From NCBI RefSeq assembly GCF_041596335.1, contig NZ_JBFHIT010000001.1, forward strand, positions 124,001 to 188,000: a stretch of DNA of 64,000 nt, given 5' to 3'. The first letter of the stretch is position 1. Each line of letters starts with the position of its first letter. Positions 9,861-17,425 of the stretch are shown here, piece by piece. The DNA comes from Mangrovibacterium sp041596335. GTDB lineage: Bacteria; Bacteroidota; Bacteroidia; Bacteroidales; Prolixibacteraceae. The notes under the pieces are model-generated. The model saw only the letters and a program-made list of their open reading frames with translations, had not been told where the DNA came from and did no database searches. A program made the position numbers and the translations under genes.

Positions 9861-10590
9861 TTTCGTTTTTATTAATAGGTGGCAACACCAGTCGTTGACC
9901 GGGAGTCAATTTCCGGATGTTGTTAATCTCATTAACCCGGGCTATTTCGAGATATAGCGATGAATCGCCGTACACTTCGTTAGCAATCATGGGAAGCCTT
10001 TCGCCTTGTTTCACCAACCTGAAATGAGTAAGATCGGGCGATGAGCGCCGCGCCATAGCCGCTTGTTCTTCGCGCGAGACTGTTTGCTTAAAGGTTGCGT
10101 TTATGGTTGCACGCAGCGGAGCACCCGACGAATGAAAAAGTTTATAGGTGACGGTGGCCCGCTCCATAACCCCGTAAAAATGAAACGTTCCCCAGCTCAG
10201 TTCCAAATGGTTTGTGCGGTGCTCCTCTCCCACATATAGCTGGGTGATGTTCATAAACGCGTCAATCTGTTCCTGTACATAGCCAACGGCACCTGTTGCG
10301 GGGTTCAAGTCAACAGCCGTACTACCAACACCCGACACACCGGTTCCGTCAAACAGGAAATCGAACGAAACCGTGTTAGACGGCTGCCCCTGAAACGCCT
10401 GCGTGTCAGCCGTTCCGCCAATCGGTCGCTGCGGAATATAGGTAGTCCCGTAAGTTTCGCTGAATGTATTTGGGTTGTACATTACGGCAAAGGAATCGCC
10501 TGTCTGATTCTGAAAATTCTCATCAGAATAGGCGATTATGGTCAGTTTGGCGACCTCCGCAAGTCCATCAAAAAGATTCAGCAGTCCCAT
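9853..10590 (-). CDS. LysM-containing tube/spike adaptor (Afp7/Pvc7-like)
   Basis: 245 residues. The N-terminal two thirds (FAVMYNPNTFSETYGTTY...) match the CIS tube-associated protein family. A LysM-like segment lies at about residues 188-240, including LPMIANEVYGDSSLYLEIAR and ending in PGQRLVLPP. In PVC/Afp particles this protein links the spike to the first tube ring. Its start codon shares its A with the stop codon of the preceding DUF5908 gene (TGATG at 10592-10588), and its end overlaps the spike gene by 8 bases, so all three are probably translationally coupled. Confidence 0.9.
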   Translation of the reverse strand: MGLLNLFDGLAEVAKLTIIAYSDENFQNQTGDSFAVMYNPNTFSETYGTTYIPQRPIGGTADTQAFQGQPSNTVSFDFLFDGTGVSGVGSTAVDLNPATGAVGYVQEQIDAFMNITQLYVGEEHRTNHLELSWGTFHFYGVMERATVTYKLFHSSGAPLRATINATFKQTVSREEQAAMARRSSPDLTHFRLVKQGERLPMIANEVYGDSSLYLEIARVNEINNIRKLTPGQRLVLPPINKNENG

Positions 10591-10754
10591 CAGCGTTCGT
10601 TTTTGTCTTTAATCAGTTGAATCAGCAGGTCAATTTTTTCGGCCCGGCAATCCTGTTTGTCGTCCGTTGGAAGACTGCCTTGTGCCGGCTGGGTTTTGGC
10701 ACGGGAGTCGTCGACAATTGCCCGGATTACAAGTTCTTTTATTTCAATTGGCAT
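10590..10754 (-). CDS. small DUF5908-like eCIS protein
   Basis: A 54-residue protein too short for routine ORF lists. It begins MPIEIKELVIRAIVDD and ends EKIDLLIQLIKDKNER, a pattern I recognise as DUF5908, a tiny family found in Bacteroidota contractile injection loci between the tube and LysM genes. The stop overlaps the next start by one base (TGATG). The N-terminal strand followed by a C-terminal amphipathic helix could plug or adapt a ring interface in the particle, but its exact position is not known to me. Size, operon position and coupling all support a real gene. Confidence 0.85.
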   Translation of the reverse strand: MPIEIKELVIRAIVDDSRAKTQPAQGSLPTDDKQDCRAEKIDLLIQLIKDKNER

Positions 10755-10764
10755 GGTTTCAATT

Positions 10765-11232
10765 TTAAAGAAGTGAAGTCACATCCAAACGCCTGAAATA
10801 CTGGTAGGCAAATTCGATGTTCTCGATCACAATAGTTGCTTCCTCGGCATTAAAATCGGAGATTTCCCATTTCACAGGCCAGGCTTTTATGAAGTTCCAG
10901 CCCTGAATCGGGAGATGATCTCCGTTGAGCAAGATCACCGATATATCATGGGCTTCAAAAGCATAATTTTCCACCGAATCTTTAAACCACTGCATCAGCT
11001 GCGAACCGATTAGCATGCCTCGTTTCAGCACCAAATTGGGGTAGGTAACCGCATTTGGAAGCTTATGTTTGAAGCGATTTTCACCACCTTCGTGATACTC
11101 TTCAACACTTACTTCGGCATTGATTCCTGACACCGATTGGAAACCAATATCAGGGATCCCCGGGTATTTGAGCAGCAGCCCTTCAAACCGAACAATGAAA
11201 TGAAATCCGACAGGTGGATAAATTAATGCCAT
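10765..11232 (-). CDS. eCIS tube protein, gp19-like (Afp5/Pvc5-like)
   Basis: 155 residues of the T4 gp19-like inner tube family, with the conserved pattern GF..VSGI.AEVSVEEYHEGG, then LKRGMLIGSQLMQWF and a C-terminal WEISDFNAEEATIVIENIEF. It is likely the initiator tube ring that contacts the LysM adaptor, because it is the second of two tube paralogues and lies next to the DUF5908/LysM genes. It follows the other tube gene after 18 bases. Which of the two is the main polymer cannot be told from sequence alone. Confidence 0.88.
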   Translation of the reverse strand: MALIYPPVGFHFIVRFEGLLLKYPGIPDIGFQSVSGINAEVSVEEYHEGGENRFKHKLPNAVTYPNLVLKRGMLIGSQLMQWFKDSVENYAFEAHDISVILLNGDHLPIQGWNFIKAWPVKWEISDFNAEEATIVIENIEFAYQYFRRLDVTSLL

Positions 11233-11250
11233 GGTAAATTCCGATTCGTT

Positions 11251-11685
11251 TTAAGAGAATTCTATGCTCAGTCCTTCGTGGCAGAGTTCAATGCTTTCGA
11301 CCGCCACCTCGTTGCCAGTTGAATTTAGCGAGGGCCCTTCAACTTTGCAGGGATAAGCCTCTTTCACCTTCCACGAAACAACCGGAGCATGTTCTTCATT
11401 CAGCAATGAAATCGTCAGATCGCGCCGTTCAATTTTATTGAGCTTCACCGTGTTCAGCCACTGAAAAAATTCATTGTCACCCTGAAAAATTCCACGCTTC
11501 AGCGTGATGTTTGAATATTGCGGAATACCCGGCATTTTGGTAACCTGATATTCGAGCGAACTACCTTCGCGGTAGTCGATATTCTGAAGTTCAACGGTCA
11601 GTCCCGAAACTTCGGTGAAACCGATTCTATTTCCTCCCCATTCTACCTGGAAATGGAAAACGCTAACTGGATAGTTAATAGCCAT
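11251..11685 (-). CDS. eCIS main inner tube protein, gp19-like (Afp1/Pvc1-like)
   Basis: 144 residues. It has the classic eCIS tube signature: FHFQVEWGGNRIGFTEVSGL, the YREGSS motif, LKRGIFQGDNEFFQW and a C-terminal ESIELCHEGLSI. The protein polymerises as hexamer rings into the rigid tube that is driven through the target envelope. It lies directly downstream of the two sheath genes. Length is typical for the family (about 140-150). Identity is firm. Confidence 0.92.
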   Translation of the reverse strand: MAINYPVSVFHFQVEWGGNRIGFTEVSGLTVELQNIDYREGSSLEYQVTKMPGIPQYSNITLKRGIFQGDNEFFQWLNTVKLNKIERRDLTISLLNEEHAPVVSWKVKEAYPCKVEGPSLNSTGNEVAVESIELCHEGLSIEFS

Positions 11686-11724
11686 ATCGATTGTATTTTA
11701 AAGTTGATCACTGTTTTTCTAAGA

Positions 11725-13113
11725 TTAGGATTCCTGCATTTTGTGCGAAAACTTCAGAATTATGAACTCGGCAGGACGCACCGCAGCCATCCCGATTTCA
11801 ATAATCATCCGCCCTTCGAGAATATCCTGTGCTGTCATGGTTTCGCCCAACCCAACTTTCACAAAGAAAGCCTCGTTGGTTTTAGCTCCGGCCAGCGCTC
11901 CAACGCGCCAAAGGGTGGTCAGGAAATTTTCGATCATGGTTTTGGTTCGTAGCCAGGTATTGGCGTCATTGGGCTCGAACACAACAAATTCGGTCGCTTT
12001 TTTCACCGATTCTTCAATAAAGATGTAAAGCCTTCGCACCGGCACATAGCGCCATTCGTTGTCGTTGCCAGCCAAGGTACGCGCCCCCCAAACCAATGTT
12101 CCTTTGCCGGTAAAAACGCGAATGGCATTGATTGATTTTCCGGTCGATGCATCCACATTGAGCGACTCCTGTTGCTCGTGGGTAATTTTGGTTACCGGTC
12201 CGACTACCGAGCGAACACCAACATTCGCAGGCGCTTTCCAAACTCCCCGGTCGCGGTCGACCCGGGCATAAATTCCGGCAACCGAGCCACAGGGCGAAAG
12301 GACAACCCGCTTTTTGGCAATCTCAGCCAAAATGGTGCGGTATAAACTCGGTTCGGTTGAAGCCAGTGTGGCCAGTGTTGTTCCGGCCAGTGATGTAACA
12401 GCACCACCTCCACTTTGATTATGAGCCGTGATATCGACCACGCTTTCATCGAAGCCGTAATTCAGGGTGGTTTCCAGGAAAGGATAATATGCGGCTCCGT
12501 ATTTCAGGTAGTCCGTTCCGAGTTGTCCCCGAAAAACGGTAGCGTCGCTGCCGTACATGTCGGCAATGGTAAACCGATCCTGCAATTTGTTGCAATGGTC
12601 TAGCGATGCCTGAATCACCTGTCCATACTCACCGACCGTGTCTAACGAAACAGCATCGGGGAAAAGCAACAAAGTTGGCTCGTCAACGGTTTCCAGCAAT
12701 TTAACTCCGTCCGTCAGCTCCGATTGCGACACCCCTGTGGAATAATCGCCAACCGACAAAATGTAGCAATCGCCGCCACCATTATTAAAGAACATTTGGA
12801 GCTGATAATACAATTTGAATTTTGAAACAGAAGGGATTGTCACAACCACCGAACGGTTCGTGACTTCGTTGGCGGAATTCACCGTATCGTTCAGAACCAC
12901 ATCAATACCTTCGTTATTCGGCCCGCCAAATATTTCGCGATATTCCAGCAACGAGGAAATGCGGATCGCTTTCCCGGTCACATTAACACCATCTTTCTCA
13001 GCCTCAGCCGTATAGCCAACAAAAGCAGGAATGGCTGTTTCCACTGCCGCCACCGAGGCAGGCAGCGTGGAAATCTCTTCAATGTATACTCCCGGTGTTT
13101 TATAAATTGCCAT
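11725..13113 (-). CDS. contractile sheath protein 2 (Afp2-4/Pvc2-4-like)
   Basis: 462 residues. It starts MAIYKTPGVYIEEISTLPAS, the universal phage-tail-sheath opening, and ends with the conserved C-terminal domain (residues about 345-462: VWGARTLAGNDNEWRYVPVR, then EIGMAAVRPAEFIILKFSHK). The sheath contracts to drive the tube. The C-terminal 120 residues are nearly the same as in the upstream sheath paralogue, whereas the central domain differs and lacks the 110-residue insertion found there. Two sheath paralogues are usual in eCIS: one major and one at the baseplate or cap end. The roles of these two cannot be separated here. Confidence 0.92.
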   Translation of the reverse strand: MAIYKTPGVYIEEISTLPASVAAVETAIPAFVGYTAEAEKDGVNVTGKAIRISSLLEYREIFGGPNNEGIDVVLNDTVNSANEVTNRSVVVTIPSVSKFKLYYQLQMFFNNGGGDCYILSVGDYSTGVSQSELTDGVKLLETVDEPTLLLFPDAVSLDTVGEYGQVIQASLDHCNKLQDRFTIADMYGSDATVFRGQLGTDYLKYGAAYYPFLETTLNYGFDESVVDITAHNQSGGGAVTSLAGTTLATLASTEPSLYRTILAEIAKKRVVLSPCGSVAGIYARVDRDRGVWKAPANVGVRSVVGPVTKITHEQQESLNVDASTGKSINAIRVFTGKGTLVWGARTLAGNDNEWRYVPVRRLYIFIEESVKKATEFVVFEPNDANTWLRTKTMIENFLTTLWRVGALAGAKTNEAFFVKVGLGETMTAQDILEGRMIIEIGMAAVRPAEFIILKFSHKMQES

Positions 13114-13143
13114 AGGTTTCTATTTTATGTTTCGGTTTAATTG

Positions 13144-14907
13144 TTAGGATTCCTGAAGTTTGTGGGAAAATTTTAGAATGATAAACTCGGCCGGCCGCAC
13201 GGCAGCCATTCCAATTTCAATATTCATTCGCCCCTCCAGAATATCGAGAGCTGTCATGGTTTCACCCAAGCCAACTTTCACAAAGAAGGCTTCTGCGGGT
13301 TTGGCTCCGGCCAGTGCTCCGTCGCGCCATAAAGCCGACAGGAAATTCTCGATCATCGTTTTGGTTCGAAGCCAGGTTTTCGCGTCGTTCGGCTCAAACA
13401 CCACAAACTCGGTGGCTTTTTTCACCGACTCCTCCACAAAAATGAACAGTCGGCGAACCGGAACATAGCGCCATTCATTATCGTTCCCTGCCAGGGTTCG
13501 GGCGCCCCAAACCACAATTCCTTTTCCGGCAAAATTGCGGATCACGTTGATGGATTTTCCGGAAGTCGCATCGACATTCAGATTCATCTGTTGCTCGCTT
13601 GTCACCAATACCGATGGGGCTTTAACCAACCGAAGGCTCACGTTTGCCGGTGCTTTCCACACACCACGATCATGATCGACCCGAGCATATACGCCTGCCA
13701 TTGTCGATGATGGATAGAGCACAATTTCGAATTTCTTTTTAATGGCTTTTACGATGTTGTTGTAGAGCGCTTTATCGGCTGCCAGTGCATTGGCACCACC
13801 GGTGAGGGTTGCTCCCGAAAGCGTTACTCCGCTACCACTGCCACTATCGGCATACGCCAATGCAATGCTGTTTCCGGCGCTACCCGGAACTGCCGTGATG
13901 GTAATTACATTGGCTGCTACCTCTGCCGCGTAGGCCGTATCGGCCAGTGCCAGAATTGCAGCATGAATTGAAGCCGCTGCATCGTTGTTTGAAGCACCGG
14001 CCTGCCAGTCCAGAGCCGCACCTTCAGTCAGAGCCTGTCCGTTGATGGTGAGCACATCGTCATCTAAAACCGTAAAATCGTCGATCGTAATTGTTCCTGT
14101 AGCTGCCACTGCCGGATTGCCACCAGCCCAAACATCGGCCAGAGTTTTTCCTCCGGTAAATGTTCCTCCTGTTCGGCTGTCGGTAATTGCAACGCCTGAA
14201 GCTTTAAAATTCAGGTTGATGGTAGTTTTTAGCGACGGATAATACGACGCACCGTATTTCAGGTTATCGCTGCCAACATCGGCTCTGAAACCTGTTCCGT
14301 CAGCATCAACGGTTCCTCCCAGCACACTGGCATCTATAATTGCAAACCGATCTTGTAATTTGTTGCATTGGGTGAGCATAGCATCATTAATCGTTTTGCG
14401 GTTTGCAGGTCCCAACGTGATTGCCTCCGGAACCACGAGCAAAGTCACCTCGTCTTCATTTTCAACGGCAGTAAGTCCGGCCTGTAGTTCGCCAACGGTT
14501 ACAAGCGTACTTGAATCGCCGGGCAACGGAAGAGCCGCATAGCCTCCTACGGAAACAATGTAGCAGGGACCACCGCCGTTAGCAAAATACATGCGCAGAT
14601 GATAGTGCATGGCATACGGAGATAAAGAGGTGGCTGCCGCGACCAAAATGCTGGTATTTGCTTCTGTCACGTCAGCTCCGGAAAGAGTAACGGTGAGGCT
14701 CTCATTAAAAGCTCCGCCAAAGATCTCTTCAAACTCGAGCATAGAGCTGATTCGAACCGGTGTGTTGACCGGTAAAGCAGCTCCATCTTTCTCGCGTTTT
14801 TCAGTGTAACCGATGAATGCAGGTATCGCCGTAGCGACCGGAGCCACCGAAGCGGGTAGCTTCGATATTTCTTCGACATAGACACCGGGTGTTTTGTAAC
14901 TGGCCAT
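13144..14907 (-). CDS. contractile sheath protein 1 with inserted beta-domain (Afp2-4/Pvc2-4-like)
   Basis: 587 residues. N- and C-terminal sheath domains match the shorter paralogue downstream. The extra length is an insertion at about residues 266-375, beginning VAATGTITIDDFTVLDDD and closing with GVTLSGATLTGG, rich in Thr, Ala and Gly. This module type (TGTITI... TING..LTEG... GNSIALAY) is seen as decoration in phage tail proteins, so it probably projects from the outer sheath surface. A related module occurs in the 479-residue product of the gene just upstream. The gene follows that one after 35 bases. The sheath call is firm; the role of the insertion is unknown. Confidence 0.9.
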   Translation of the reverse strand: MASYKTPGVYVEEISKLPASVAPVATAIPAFIGYTEKREKDGAALPVNTPVRISSMLEFEEIFGGAFNESLTVTLSGADVTEANTSILVAAATSLSPYAMHYHLRMYFANGGGPCYIVSVGGYAALPLPGDSSTLVTVGELQAGLTAVENEDEVTLLVVPEAITLGPANRKTINDAMLTQCNKLQDRFAIIDASVLGGTVDADGTGFRADVGSDNLKYGASYYPSLKTTINLNFKASGVAITDSRTGGTFTGGKTLADVWAGGNPAVAATGTITIDDFTVLDDDVLTINGQALTEGAALDWQAGASNNDAAASIHAAILALADTAYAAEVAANVITITAVPGSAGNSIALAYADSGSGSGVTLSGATLTGGANALAADKALYNNIVKAIKKKFEIVLYPSSTMAGVYARVDHDRGVWKAPANVSLRLVKAPSVLVTSEQQMNLNVDATSGKSINVIRNFAGKGIVVWGARTLAGNDNEWRYVPVRRLFIFVEESVKKATEFVVFEPNDAKTWLRTKTMIENFLSALWRDGALAGAKPAEAFFVKVGLGETMTALDILEGRMNIEIGMAAVRPAEFIILKFSHKLQES

Positions 14908-14942
14908 AATCGTTCGCTTTAATTATTTCGTATTAACTGTTT

Positions 14943-16382
14943 TCATAGATAGAGGTAGACTTCTGATTCCGGGCTGCCACTATACTGTTTCGTAGTTCCT
15001 CCGGGAGAAGGATTAGGTAAATTGGCAACCAAAACCTGATTGCCGGGTGTCTTTCGGAGTTGAAGGTTGGTTTTTGGAATCTCGTAAAAAGGAATTCCAT
15101 GTGTTGATTGAAAAACCACTGCCTGGTGGTTGTCGATTTGGACATCATATTTCAATAAGCTTGCAGAAACTGTTGTCGCCCCGCTCGCGTTGATTGCCGA
15201 ACGCAATGAACCGGCGGTAGCCGCAGCAGTTGCTCCCTGATTAAAATCACTTCCCTCGGTAAAACTGACCCCGTTAATCGTGATCGTGTATCCTGCTGCC
15301 GCATTGTTTACAATTGTAATAGTGCCGGTTGCGGCTACTCCGGTTTCGCCGCCAGACAATGTTTTGCCCGATAAAACGGCAGCAGGAAACTCGCCCGTTC
15401 CGCTATAACTCAGCTGAATTGAGTTTCCTGCTTGCCCTGTTGCATCAGCCGTGATTTGAAGGCTTGCATAAGCACGGCTAAACTGATCTGACTGATATGG
15501 TGTTCCTGTGGTGGTTCCGCTATCATTTATGGATAAAGTATCCGAATTGAAATCAATATTCGTTCGCTTGTTCACCACGTAATACTTCCAGATGGTAGCA
15601 GCCCTGCGGAACTGCAACCAATACTCTTCGGTATTACCGTACAAGTTTCCACTTAGCGTATCGTAATTAAGTTCAACAATACCCAATGTGTTTTTCCGGG
15701 CTAATTCATCATTCGCATAAATCGCCTTTTCCGACAGCACGACGATCCCGGCTTCATCTAAAACAGTTAAGGTATATCTGCCATTGGGTTTGTTTCGCAA
15801 ATCAACCTGAATACTGAATTGATTTGTTGAGTTGATCACTAAATTCAGGGTTGGCGGAAAAGGAAGCCCGTTCGCATCTTTTCCTACTGAAACCGGATTC
15901 CCCGCCGCATCCGTTACCCGGAATTGTACTGTCGAAGGGTTCCCATTGATCCGAAATTCATAGGTGAAAAGTTTTAGCTCCAGGCTATCCAAAAGGCTGT
16001 GACTGATTCGTTCAGGATTGGACGGATTGCTTGACGAGGCGGCTGGATTGTTGGTGAAAAATAGGATTTCACCGGCAGCGTATTTCCGGCTGGCAGATTC
16101 ATCCAACTGTGTCAAACTAAGCAAATCCGCTTTGCGGTCGCAGTTTAAAGTGAAGGTGAACCGTTGCTCGCCCGATAGTTCAACAAAAGGAGAAACACCA
16201 TCATCGCCAGCCCGATATAAAACAGTAACTCCATGTGGCAGACGTTTAAACAGCATCTTCCCGTTCTGAAGCAACCGGATCGTCTCGCTGGTCGGATCAA
16301 TCTGCATAAAGCGATCCAGACCGTCTTTAAAATAGTCGTGCCCGACAAGCAGATTAAAAAGTCTATGGTAGTTTATATTCAT
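14943..16382 (-). CDS. uncharacterised eCIS-associated protein with sheath-type beta-modules
   Basis: 479 residues, no signal peptide. It starts MNINYHRLFNLLVGHDYFKD and its first 250 residues contain an Ig/FN3-like segment (about 130-240). Residues about 276-404 hold a module resembling the insertion of sheath 1: first a degenerate copy ending GNSIQLSYSGTG, then VAATGTITIVNNAAAGYT and TINGVSFTEG. Its ATG overlaps the stop of the DUF4255 gene (ATGA), so the two are coupled. Position between terminator protein and sheath suggests a cap- or sheath-end component; AlgoCIS-type particles are known to have extra cap modules. I do not recognise a named family and the role is inferred from context only. 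Confidence 0.7.
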   Translation of the reverse strand: MNINYHRLFNLLVGHDYFKDGLDRFMQIDPTSETIRLLQNGKMLFKRLPHGVTVLYRAGDDGVSPFVELSGEQRFTFTLNCDRKADLLSLTQLDESASRKYAAGEILFFTNNPAASSSNPSNPERISHSLLDSLELKLFTYEFRINGNPSTVQFRVTDAAGNPVSVGKDANGLPFPPTLNLVINSTNQFSIQVDLRNKPNGRYTLTVLDEAGIVVLSEKAIYANDELARKNTLGIVELNYDTLSGNLYGNTEEYWLQFRRAATIWKYYVVNKRTNIDFNSDTLSINDSGTTTGTPYQSDQFSRAYASLQITADATGQAGNSIQLSYSGTGEFPAAVLSGKTLSGGETGVAATGTITIVNNAAAGYTITINGVSFTEGSDFNQGATAAATAGSLRSAINASGATTVSASLLKYDVQIDNHQAVVFQSTHGIPFYEIPKTNLQLRKTPGNQVLVANLPNPSPGGTTKQYSGSPESEVYLYL

Positions 16383-17023
16383 CCGCTTTTCGTTTTGCTG
16401 TCAATTCGAATTTGCTCAATTGGCACTTCGGTACCCAAAATCTGTCTTTCCTGGAAGGTGACAATCTTCAACTTGTATAGAACCGAAGGCAGATATTTGG
16501 CTCCCACAACGGTCCAAAAATTATAAAGCTGCTCAAACGAATAGGAATATAACTCCACCACCAGTCGGCGAATTGTAGGATCGTAGCCAGCCAATGCAGG
16601 CGAATTTTCTTGCGTGAACACATTTTTGGCCTGAAAAAATGAAATGACAAACGAGAGCTGTTTCAGGCCTTCCACATAATCGTCGGTCGAGTCGTTGGCT
16701 TTTTTATCCTGAAAATTTGCCGAAATCAGAATGTACAGATTCAGTTTGATCTCCGGATTCAGATACTCAACACTCCCCGAGTTGTTGACCAACGAGTTCC
16801 GCTGGTCTTTATATACGCGCTCTTCTTCAATGTTGATCAGTGATACGCCCAGAGATTTGTCGGGAATAATTACCCCGTTGCTCTCTGTTGCCACACTGGT
16901 TAAAAACACCCGATCGACCCCCGGAGTACCGGTACGTAGTTTCAAATGTTCATTCAACTCATTGGTTATAAAAGATAGTGTGGTATGTAGCATTTCATTA
17001 ACAGTCAGGAGATTCGTATTCAC
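16379..17023 (-). CDS. DUF4255 tail terminator protein (Afp16/Pvc16 N-terminal-like)
   Basis: 214 residues from a GTG at 17023; an ATG at 16993 would give 204 residues opening MLHTTLSFITNELNEHLKLR, which fits the family start better, so the true start is uncertain. Features of DUF4255/Pvc16_N are the SLINIEEERVYKD stretch, KLNLYILISANF and the Tyr-rich LVVELYSYSFEQLYNFWTVVG element near residues 150-170. In Afp/PVC particles this protein ends the tube and sheath and sets particle length together with other parts. It is the first gene of the minus-strand operon and is coupled to the next gene by a 4-base overlap. Confidence 0.88.
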   Translation of the reverse strand: MNTNLLTVNEMLHTTLSFITNELNEHLKLRTGTPGVDRVFLTSVATESNGVIIPDKSLGVSLINIEEERVYKDQRNSLVNNSGSVEYLNPEIKLNLYILISANFQDKKANDSTDDYVEGLKQLSFVISFFQAKNVFTQENSPALAGYDPTIRRLVVELYSYSFEQLYNFWTVVGAKYLPSVLYKLKIVTFQERQILGTEVPIEQIRIDSKTKSG

Positions 17024-17425
17024 TGAGATAGTCGCATCAACTGCGTGTGATGATTGATTTTAGAGGGATCTGGCAGAACCGGATTAACTTCGGACAAACC
17101 AGACATTCAGTACAAGCTGAGGTGATGGTTCATGAAGTAACTTGCGGTGACAGGCATGAAGACCCTGACACAATTACTTCTGTCCAATTTCAGACCGCAA
17201 CATCCGATATTAAAATTACCATCATAACAACCTGAATTCAATCCTCATTTTTGAGGATTTTAGTTGATTGATTTTTAGTCATTAAACCCTCAAATAGTGG
17301 GATATCCGGGATTCTGACAATCGGCCGGTCATCTCCATCAATTTAAATTATTGGAGTGCGAATACGAAAATGAAGTGTTCGGCATCTAATCGGTTTTCGT
17401 ATTTTAGGGCAAATTTTTTACCACA
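17024..17425. other. divergent intergenic region between eCIS operon and ligA
   Basis: 402 bases that must contain the eCIS promoter (minus) and the ligA promoter (plus). A possible plus-strand ORF of 62 codons (17047-17235) has no recognisable family and ends just before a perfect 8-base hairpin. A TATTTTAG near 17401-17408 is one base off the Bacteroidota -7 box TAnnTTTG and could serve ligA. I could not identify an eCIS promoter or operator by eye. Confidence 0.4.
17240..17259. terminator. short perfect hairpin after small unassigned ORF
   Basis: AATCCTCA and TGAGGATT form an 8-base stem around a TTTT loop, followed on the plus strand by a T-rich but interrupted tract. It would fit a weak plus-strand terminator for whatever ends at 17235, or a regulatory hairpin upstream of ligA. 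Confidence 0.4.

Noticed and set aside
1..17023. A prophage or a type VI secretion system
   Set aside because: No capsid, terminase or integrase, and no TssJLM membrane complex. DUF4255, LysM adaptor, DUF5908 and the gene order fit an eCIS instead.
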